Origin: Clostridium sp. NkU-1
Lineage (GTDB): Bacteria > Bacillota_A > Clostridia > Lachnospirales > Lachnospiraceae
Reading direction: 5' to 3'
Assembly: GCA_001312405.1 (NCBI GenBank)
Contig: BBDR01000002.1
Location: 372,001 to 436,000 of the forward strand
DNA: 64,000 bases
Notes under the pieces: model-generated
Told to the model about the DNA's origin: nothing
What the model saw: the letters and a program-made list of their open reading frames with translations, nothing else
Databases searched by the model: none
Shown here: in pieces, positions 52,609-58,667 of the stretch
Position numbering within the stretch: position 1 is the first letter of the stretch
Layout of the letters: each line of letters begins with the position of its first letter
Program-made: the position numbers and the translations under genes

Positions 52609-52694
52609 CTCATATGAACTTTTCTTTTTCAGAGTAGTTGTTCTACGGTTATCCTTAACCATATTTATGGCGGAGAAAGAAAAGTTCATATGAG
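52609..52694. repeat. 86-bp nested palindromic element
   Basis: Outer arms of 22 bp (52609-52630 and 52673-52694) match at 21 of 22 positions; they begin CTCATATGAACTTTTC. Inside are two smaller hairpins: GTAG-TTGTT-CTAC and GGTTA-TCC-TTAACC. The element lies 54 bp after the alcohol dehydrogenase. It could be a small non-autonomous (MITE-like) element or a cloverleaf RNA. There is no obvious target duplication. Confidence 0.6.
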
Positions 52695-52739
52695 TAATTA
52701 AAAAGAACAGGGCAATAATCTAAGACAATAATCGAAAAA

Positions 52740-52768
52740 GAGCCGCTATAAATGGCGACTCTATTTTA
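52740..52768. terminator. Terminator-like hairpin
   Basis: AGAG-CGC / GCG-CTCT hairpin followed by ATTTTAAATT on the plus strand. It lies between the nested palindrome and the endolysin remnant. Confidence 0.5.
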
Positions 52769-52797
52769 AATTAAGATAAAACACGCATTTCTTACTT

Positions 52798-53298
52798 TAT
52801 TAACCCCTTATACACCAATGCTCCGTCACTCAAAGTTGAGAGTAATATTTCACCCGTAACCATTTTACCGTCAGAATCGACAGCATAAATCTTTCCGGAT
52901 TTTGCTACTAACTGAGAGGTACACATAGCTCCATCAGGGCCTAGATAATACCATGCTTAGTTATACTAATACCATGTATTTATCACCATGATTCCAGCAC
53001 CATTAAACCAATACCATTTGCTATCAACTTGCACCCAATCATTACGGACTGCAAGACCGGTATCTCCGTTATAATACATCCAACCATCTGTAACCTGCAC
53101 CCAGCCTGATGACTTTTTGACCTCTATCCCTATCAATGCCGCGTTGAATGCCTCCCAGGTATGTTGTGTCTGATTATATATGAAGGGATTAGGACAGATT
53201 TTTCCGGTTACGTCATAGTGTCGAATAACATGATCGGCTGGAATATTATATATTAATAACTTCTCTCTAAGAAAAGAGAAATTCAAACGGAAAAACAT
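52798..53298 (-). pseudogene. Endolysin C-terminal half: amidase end plus cell-wall-binding repeats
   Basis: Minus-strand reading gives Y-N-I-P-A-D-H-V-I-R-H-Y-D-V-T-G-K, the second zinc-ligand region of type 2 N-acetylmuramoyl-L-alanine amidases. Then follow W-V-Q-V-T-D-G-W-M-Y-Y and W-Y-W-F wall-binding repeats. Two in-frame stops near 52958-52967 interrupt it, after which the same frame goes on W-Y-Y-L-G-P-D-G-A to 52798. The first ~20 codons before the amidase match are not amidase-like. The N-terminal amidase half lies next to it on the opposite strand. Confidence 0.65.
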
Positions 53299-53691
53299 AA
53301 ATTATTAACTTCATATAATTTTACATCTGGCAATGACACCAGAAATAAATATATTATAATTCACTATGTAGGAGCTCTTGGGGGAGCAGAAGCAAACTGC
53401 AAATATTACGTTTCCCAGTACATCGGGGCCAGCGCTCACTATTATGTTGGATTTGACGGGGAAGTTTGGCAGTCCGTTGAGGACAAGAATATAGCATGGC
53501 ATTGCGGAGCGAAGGCATACATACACCCAGAATGTCGGAATGCAAATAGCTTGGGGATTGAACTTTGTGTAAGAAACAATGTCAGTTTGGCCGATACAAG
53601 TCGGGACTGGTACTTTGAAGATGCTACGGTGCAAAAGGCCATAGAATTAACAAAAGAACTGATGGCAAAGTATACCATTATACACTTTTAG
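53257..53691 (+). pseudogene. Endolysin N-terminal half: amidase_2 domain, inverted relative to its C-terminal half
   Basis: The plus-strand open frame (stops flank it, no start codon) reads L-L-T-S-Y-N-F-T-S-G-N-D-T-R, I-I-I-H-Y-V-G-A-L-G-G-A-E, S-A-H-Y-Y-V-G-F-D-G-E and S-L-G-I-E-L-C-V, ending E-L-T-K-E-L-M-A-K-Y. These are the first zinc-ligand and substrate regions of a clostridial endolysin amidase. It ends exactly where the C-terminal half on the minus strand would begin, so one half has been flipped. Catalytically dead as arranged. Confidence 0.65.
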
Positions 53692-53787
53692 TAACAGAAA
53701 TGCAAACTAAACATAAAGGTATTAACAACAAAAGTAAATAAAAATAATATAAAAATAAATAAAACTATCTACAAACATAGCAATATG

Positions 53788-53900
53788 TGATATAATAAAG
53801 ACAGTTAAGAAATACGAAGCAACAAGCCTAAACGTCAAAGCGTTATGTCGGGGCAATTCCTGACTAGGTTATCAACAAGTGATGATACTTGCCCCTGGCT
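53788..53900 (+). ncRNA. Possible structured RNA upstream of DUF4160 gene
   Basis: An extended -10 (TG-A-TATAAT, 53788-53796) would start an RNA near 53803. Downstream are AACG-(6)-CGTT (53831-53844) and GGGGCAA / TTGCCCC (53850-53895) stems. The DUF4160 gene has its own promoter further on, so this RNA may be independent. No terminator T-tract is seen, and no known class is recognised. Confidence 0.3.
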
Positions 53901-53930
53901 CCTTGATAATTGAATAGACTTTACACAATC

Positions 53931-53960
53931 TTGCATATCGCCTCCTATTCATGTTATAAT
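53931..53960 (+). promoter_or_regulatory. Promoter of the DUF4160-DUF2442 pair
   Basis: TTGCAT (53931-53936) and TATAAT (53955-53960) are separated by 18 bp, 23 bp before the GTG start. Confidence 0.65.
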
Positions 53961-53983
53961 GTATAAAAGGACGGTGATAAAAG

Positions 53984-54244
53984 GTGCCTGAAATATCATT
54001 ATTTTATGGTATACGCATAACAATGTACTACAATGACCATATGCCACCACACTTTCATGCTGAATACAACGGTAATAAAGCATTAGTTGACATTATCAAT
54101 ATACAAGTTATAAAAGGCTCGTTACCAAATAAGCAGCTAAGATTAATACTTGCGTGGTGTACAATCCATCAAGACGAATTAATGCAAGACTGGGAACTTA
54201 CGAAGGACATGAAACCACTGAATAGAATCAATCCCTTAATATAG
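53984..54244 (+). CDS. DUF4160-domain protein
   Basis: The intact 86-residue product starts at GTG. The family hallmark is clear: G-I-R-I-T-M-Y-Y-N-D-H-M-P-P-H-F-H-A-E-Y, a [16 protein letters not shown] H-x-x-x-H-x-H patch, then D-I-I-N and L-I-L-A-W. DUF4160 genes very often precede DUF2442 genes, as here (DUF2442 starts 11 nt after the stop), and the pair is proposed to act as a toxin-antitoxin-like unit; its biochemical function is not established to my knowledge. It is undamaged within decayed mobile DNA. Confidence 0.85.
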   Translation: MPEISLFYGIRITMYYNDHMPPHFHAEYNGNKALVDIINIQVIKGSLPNKQLRLILAWCTIHQDELMQDWELTKDMKPLNRINPLI

Positions 54245-54255
54245 GAGGTGTGAAT

Positions 54256-54540
54256 ATGCAAGATTATTTTCCGGTAGTTGTACAAGTAATACCACTAGAC
54301 AATTACCATGTGCAAGTATTTTTTGATAATGGAAAAATCGTTGAATATGACACATCAAGTCTTTTACAAGGTGAGATTTTCAAACCATTGCAAGATATCC
54401 AGGTATTCAAAGATACATGTACCGTATTGAATGATACTCTGGCGTGGGACTTATCGGGAGACAGGAATCCAAGTGAATGTTTAGATATTGATCCTTTCAC
54501 ACTTTACGAACTGGAATCCATTAATCACTTAATCGCATAA
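54256..54540 (+). CDS. DUF2442-domain protein
   Basis: The ATG at 54256 is chosen over GTG 54250 because AGGAGG is 7-8 nt upstream. The intact 94-residue product contains V-Q-V-I-P-L-D-N-Y-H-V-Q-V-F-F-D-N-G-K, the strand-turn-strand start of DUF2442, then F-K-P-L-Q-D and a W-D-L-S-G-D-R-N-P-S tail. Partner of the DUF4160 protein and possibly the antitoxin or DNA-binding member (inference). A strong terminator ends the pair. Confidence 0.85.
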   Translation: MQDYFPVVVQVIPLDNYHVQVFFDNGKIVEYDTSSLLQGEIFKPLQDIQVFKDTCTVLNDTLAWDLSGDRNPSECLDIDPFTLYELESINHLIA

Positions 54541-54554
54541 AAGGTTAAAAAAAC

Positions 54555-54603
54555 AAAGAGTGTAAAGCCTATTGAATTATTAAGGGGTTACACTCTTTTT
54601 AAT
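54555..54603 (+). terminator. Terminator of the DUF4160-DUF2442 pair
   Basis: AAAGAGTGTAA / TTACACTCTTT 11-bp perfect stem with a 22-nt loop, followed by TTAATTT. Confidence 0.85.
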
Positions 54604-54670
54604 TTGCCTTGATTCTGGTATAATGGCACATATAATAAGGAAGTAAGGTAAATAAGGAGGTCTTTGGAAA

Positions 54671-54924
54671 ATGATTTCATACAATCCACTATGGAAATTA
54701 TTGGTAGATAAAGGATTGCACAAACAGGATTTACGAAGTCTGATAGGGTGTAGCTCTAACACAATTTCCAAAATGTCAAAAAAAATCAATATGTTTCTAT
54801 GGCAAACATAGACGCAATATGCTTTGTTCTTAATTGCGAAATATCAGATATTATTGAATATATTGAAAACGGAAATCCAAAAGACAATATCGTAAACGAT
54901 AATAAAAATATCGAAAACGATTGA
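54671..54924 (+). CDS. Short XRE/Cro-type DNA-binding protein (frameshifted)
   Basis: An extended -10 (TGGTATAAT, 54616-54624) and GGAGG (54656-54660) precede the ATG. The product reads L-W-K-L-L-V-D-K-G-L-H-K-Q-D-L-R-S-L-I-G-C-S-S-N-T-I then, after adding one A to the run near 54778, continues V-S-M-A-N-I-D-A-I-C-F-V-L-N-C-E-I-S-D-I-I-E-Y-I. This is a helix-turn-helix of the Cro/YozG kind (family range 65-85 residues; here ~84). It is transcribed after the DUF2442 terminator, so it is an independent unit, perhaps regulating the local element. Confidence 0.65.
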
Positions 54925-55082
54925 TAAAAAGCAGCAAAACATGATATACTTATTATAAGTTAAAGGAAAGGAAACAACGGATCATGAGCTGTTTAAAAGG
55001 TTCATAACCTGACTTTCCTATCGCTCTAACAAAGAGTGTAGTAATAAAAAGTCCAGTAGCGTCAACTACCAGACTTTTCCGG
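54921..55082 (+). ncRNA. Candidate small RNA with promoter, three helices and terminator
   Basis: The promoter TTGATA (54921-54926) / TATACT (54945-54950) has an 18-bp spacing and overlaps the stop of the XRE gene. The transcript from about 54957 shows GGAAAG ... CTTTCC with ATGA / TCAT inside, then CTCT-AACAA-AGAG. A terminal AAAAGTC-GTAG / CTAC-GACTTTT hairpin (55047-55078) lies near a T-tract. It has no reading frame with a ribosome site. It does not match an RNA class I know. Confidence 0.45.
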
Positions 55083-55729
55083 GAATACTGAAATTTATCA
55101 ATATTCACTCCTGGACAGTTTGAGTATAACACATTTCTTTAATAGTTGTCAAATCTGACAATTTAAAAAAATTCCCAAAACAAAAAGGAGAATTAACCAT
55201 TGTAACTTATTAACTAGCTTGCACAATGAAAAACAAATATCCATGTTTAGAAGTAGTTTGAGGGCTACGCAAGTCGTCATAAGTGCATATAACGAAAATT
55301 GAAAATATGGATATTTCAAACGGTCTACCTTATAGTATACTGTTTCTTTCCATACTGCGACCTTAAGCGGTATGGTGACTGGTATCATGGAATATGAATG
55401 TTGCCACAAAATAAAAAGAAGCAAGAAAACGCATATAAAGCCATTTTAAGGAGTTAGGCACTGTAGGAATGATATAGGGAAGAGATAGACCAAAAACCGC
55501 TGTAAGACTATTGTAAAGATGGATTTCACTGGCAATAAGAGGCAGACAAAAAGCGGTATAGAAGTGAATAAGCGATAACACAAATTTTTAGCCAGTAGGC
55601 TTGATCTATATAATTGCAGTCAAAAGAAATCGAAAAAAGAACGTGATGTAAGCGAGAAGCAATATAGTTTTATCAGTTATATAATGCAAGCGAAAATACA
55701 CCATTGCAGTATATGGCAAGGGATATAAT
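55083..55729. other. Gap without a supported gene
   Basis: A 650-bp AT-rich stretch. Two hydrophobic minus-strand reading frames (55149-55424 and 55363-55581) overlap each other, lack ribosome sites and resemble no family, so they are not called. Around 55640-55720 there is no promoter that I would defend. Confidence 0.4.
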
Positions 55730-55995
55730 ATGATTATGAGATTAAGTTGGAGAGGAAACCAACATTACAATGAAGATGTTTCGGCGTCCACAATAATGGA
55801 ATTGAATAAACCATTTAAAATGAGCATACATAAGTATGTTGGTTGTGGAGATAGATTATATTTTACTTGTCCAGAACTTGGTTTTCCCAAAAAGATTTGC
55901 AGACTGAAGATTGGGATAAAGCAGAAGAGTTTGCAGTGCAGCTTATGATGGAAAAGGCTGAATCAATCTACGAGAGAGTCAAGGAAATGCTATAA
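55730..55995 (+). CDS. Small hypothetical protein (frameshifted)
   Basis: An ATG with AAGGGA 6 nt upstream opens R-L-S-W-R-G-N-Q-H-Y-N-E-D-V-S-A-S-T-I-M-E-L-N-K-P-F and L-Y-F-T-C-P-E-L-G-F-P-K-K. After a frame change near 55900 it continues T-E-D-W-D-K-A-E-E-F-A-V-Q-L-M-M-E-K to 55995, ~88 residues. Soluble, mixed beta then helix. I do not recognise a family; similar proteins occur in integrative elements of clostridia, as far as I can judge. Confidence 0.5.
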
Positions 55996-56141
55996 AAATC
56001 AAGTTTCATGATGAAATGGAGGGTATGGCTGAGTAGTTGGAATTTATTTACTAAGAGGAAGCCTGATCACTATGAGCCTATACTTTGCTTTTTGAATAAT
56101 GGTCAACAAATTATCCTGGCACTAGATGAGGATAATCAGAC

Positions 56142-56457
56142 ATGGCTCATGTGATAGCTGGTGAAGCACAATTCTGTGATGATGCTGAGCAAAAATATGT
56201 GGGATCAGTAGTTTTGAATCGTGTTGCCCATTCGAAGTACCCAAACACAATTAGAGGAGTTGTGTTTGAGAAAAAAACAGTATTCCAGTGTGGCCGATGG
56301 CAATTATTATCGGGAACCAACGAAAAGTAATTGGGCAAATGCGAAATGGTTGCTTGAAAACGGGGGCATCCTTCCGGGATATGTTATCTATCAATCGAAG
56401 GGTAAACAGGGGCATAGCGTGTATTTGAAGACTAAGTGGCATCAATATTGCTACTAA
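56142..56457 (+). CDS. SleB-type cell wall hydrolase, N-terminally short and frameshifted
   Basis: Hydrolase_2 (SleB/CwlJ) domain: M-A-H-V-I-A-G-E-A with the expected catalytic Glu, V-G-S-V-V-L-N-R-V, Y-P-N-T-I-R-G-V-V-F. After removing one A from the A7 run near 56276 it reads D-G-N-Y-Y-R-E-P-T-K-S-N-W and H-S-V-Y-L-K-T-K-W-H. There is no signal peptide; an upstream open frame from ATG 56011 (47 codons ending D-N-Q-T-W-L-M) may be its displaced N-terminus. It is followed by a terminator at 56465-56491. Likely the lysis or germination-type hydrolase of the mobile element, or a dead copy. Confidence 0.7.
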
Positions 56458-56464
56458 CTATATT

Positions 56465-56495
56465 ATCGCTGTCTCTAAATAAGACAGCGATTTAC
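56465..56495 (+). terminator. Terminator before integrase
   Basis: ATCGCTGTCT / AGACAGCGAT perfect 10-bp stem with a 7-nt loop, followed by TTACAT. Confidence 0.7.
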
Positions 56496-56507
56496 ATAAA
56501 TTAAGAG

Positions 56508-57668
56508 GTGAAGTATTATTTGACTCAAGAAGAATTATTGAAATATGCTCTTAGTAATGGTATGATTAACTTGGCTGAAGTGTCAAAACAAGTTAAGATG
56601 GAAATGATTAATAGAATAGAAGAAGTCCATAATTACAAAATCACTCCGTTACAAGGAGCTAATGACCAAAGGTGGCAAACTTATGTAGTGGACAAAACTA
56701 AAAAAACAGGACGAAAGGTAGTTAAAGCTGCAACAAAAGAAAAAACTTTATAAGAAATTAGCCGAGTATTACGGAATTACTGAAGATCCAAACGGATTAA
56801 CAATGGCAGATATCTTTAAAGAATGGATTCCGTTTAAGAGAAGCATTACAAATTCTGAAAACACCATTTATAGGCATATAAACCATTGGAGAAGATATTG
56901 TAAAAACTGCAATATAGTACGTATGCCGATGAAAAATATAAATGCCATTCAGTTGGATTCGTGGGCTAATAGCATGATAAAAGACAATAATATGACTCGG
57001 AAAGAGTGGCAGAATATTAAAACAGTAATTAGTGGCATTTGGGATTATGCTTATAGAAGTGGAATTATATTAAGCGATCCATGGTTATCAATAAAAATTT
57101 CGGTGAAATTTAGGCAGATATCTAAAAGACCTCCAGAAACACAAGTGCTTATTGGTGATGATATAGACAAGCTAATCTTTAAATGTCAAGAACTGTATGA
57201 AACTACAAATAATGAAGCATACATCGCAATCATCTTTAATCTCTATTGTGGTTTAAGAGTTGGAGAATTGTATATCCTATGAATGGAAAATAGAGAATCA
57301 TACAAAAACATATACAAGCAGATATGTCCCACTGATACCAAGAGCAATTCATATATTAAAAAAATCTAATATCAAAAAACGGTGACTATTCCTCTAATGA
57401 TAGATTCTTATTTACAAAGAATGGTAGTCATTTGAATACAAATCAAATAAGTGTGGCGTTATCGCATGCCTGTAAGCAAGCCGGTATTCATCAAAAATCA
57501 ACGCATAAAATAAGAAAGACGTTTGCTAGTAAACTAGATGCAGATGGCGTTCCCACTGATGAAATAAGGACTTTACTAGGTCATACAGATGCTCAGACAA
57601 CATTGGGATATATTTTTAATCCACTTCCAAAGGACGAAACATTAAATATGATTCAAAAATCATTCTAA
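56508..57668 (+). pseudogene. Tyrosine recombinase/integrase, broken in several frames, beside tRNA-Trp
   Basis: N-terminal arm-binding part (Q-R-W-Q-T-Y-V-V-D), core-binding domain (T-I-Y-R-H-I-N-H-W-R-R-Y-C), and the catalytic Arg in Y-C-G-L-R-V-G-E-L. A middle stretch lies in another frame (T-Y-T-S-R-Y-V-P-L-I-P). The C-terminal box has H-K-I-R-K-T-F-A, L-G-H-T-D-A-Q-T-T-L-G-Y with all of R, HxxR, H and Y present. Frames change near 56750, 57283 and 57380, and some residues after G-E-L seem lost. The start may be GTG 56508 or TTG 56520. It lies ~90 bp from the 3' end of tRNA-Trp, the usual arrangement for an element integrated in that tRNA. Confidence 0.75.
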
Positions 57669-57705
57669 AATATAGGTGTAGTCAAGTGTATTCAACGGAT
57701 AAAAA

Positions 57706-57750
57706 AGGAAAAACCCCAAACTCCTTTATATACAAAGGAATTTAGGGTAT
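57706..57750 (-). terminator. Terminator downstream of tRNA-Trp
   Basis: On the minus strand ACCC-AAA-TCCTTT pairs with AAAGGA-TTT-GGGT, followed by TTTTCCTTTTTT, immediately 3' of the tRNA. Confidence 0.7.
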
Positions 57751-57758
57751 ATTAAAAG

Positions 57759-57829
57759 CAGGGGAAGAGGGGCTCGAACCCCCATTTACGGTTTTGGAGA
57801 CCGTTGCTCTACCATTGAACTATTCCCCT
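57759..57829 (-). tRNA. tRNA-Trp (anticodon CCA)
   Basis: On the minus strand: acceptor AGGGGAA / TTCCCCT, D-arm GTTC ... GAGC, anticodon stem ACGGT / ACCGT with loop CTCCAAA (anticodon CCA), T-loop TTCGAGC with stem GGGGG / CCCTC, and discriminator G. 71 nt; the 3' CCA is not encoded. The integrase gene faces its 3' end. Confidence 0.95.
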
Positions 57830-58269
57830 ATAAGTCGGCGTTACATCTTTGCCTGAGCACTTAGAGAGTATAGCATAGAAGTTTTTAAATTGCAACAGTT
57901 TTTAGAAAAAAAATAAAAAAATTTATTCTGCTGTTATTGAATCCCTGTTTGTGGTAAAATAGTATGGCAAAGGAAGTCCATGGGCAGAAGTCATATTTTA
58001 TGGGCTTGGTTTGGCATTTTATATGAAAATCAAATGTTAAAACTGTTAAAATGAATTAGAATGAAAAGTATCATTGATAATGATTCCCAAAATAAAACTT
58101 GTCTCAACAAAAATATGCTTATCTACAAAGCGTTCCCTCGGAAATAATTACAGGATGTGCACAAAAAAATGGCTATTTAATCGTTTATGAAACATAATTT
58201 GACAAATCATGTCAAACATGATATATATAATTTATAACTTTTTCTTCATTATAAAAAGGAGTTGTGATT

Positions 58270-58512
58270 ATGAAACAGTTAAAGATTATGTTGCCAACTG
58301 TTGATGAGGCGAAGAAGTTTGTTGCTGCTGCTGTTAAATGTGATTTCGACATAGACGTATATTACAATAGAGTAACCATTGACGCAAAGTCTATATTAGG
58401 AGTATTGAGTTTAGATTTGACACAGGTTTTGACCGTTGAGTTTAACGGGGAAGATGCAGAGTTTGAGGCATTCCTGAAGGCGAAAGCTCCAGGTAAATGT
58501 TCAGCAGCATAA
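58270..58512 (+). CDS. HPr-like protein lacking the phospho-histidine
   Basis: ATG 58270 is preferred over GTG 58264 for its spacing to AAAGGAG. The 80-residue product has the HPr fold pattern, with V-T-I-D-A-K-S-I-L-G-V-L-S-L-D-L matching the Ser46 region of HPr. The N-terminal loop that normally reads G-I-H-A-R-P is replaced by T-V-D-E-A-K, so no phospho-His is possible. Such proteins are common in clostridia and cannot carry PTS phosphate from EI; a Crh-like regulatory role is conceivable. A terminator follows (58530-58568). The gap 57830-58269 holds no other gene. Confidence 0.8.
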   Translation: MKQLKIMLPTVDEAKKFVAAAVKCDFDIDVYYNRVTIDAKSILGVLSLDLTQVLTVEFNGEDAEFEAFLKAKAPGKCSAA

Positions 58513-58529
58513 ACAGACGCAAAGGAAAG

Positions 58530-58570
58530 AGGGAATTGTATGCCGCACGGCCTGCAGTTCCCTTTTTTTA
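58530..58570 (+). terminator. Terminator after HPr-like gene
   Basis: AGGGAA ... TTCCCT stem with internal pairing, followed by TTTTTTA. Confidence 0.7.
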
Positions 58571-58667
58571 ATTCACAGGTAAATTCGGATGCCTTTATGC
58601 CCCAAAAACAGGGCAGGAAAAAGGAAAAGGAAAGAACGGGAAAGAAAAGGAAGGGGGGAACGCCGGA

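Noticed and set aside
55149..55581. Two overlapping hydrophobic minus-strand frames
   Set aside because: They overlap each other in different frames, have no ribosome sites and match no family; AT-rich DNA yields such frames by chance.
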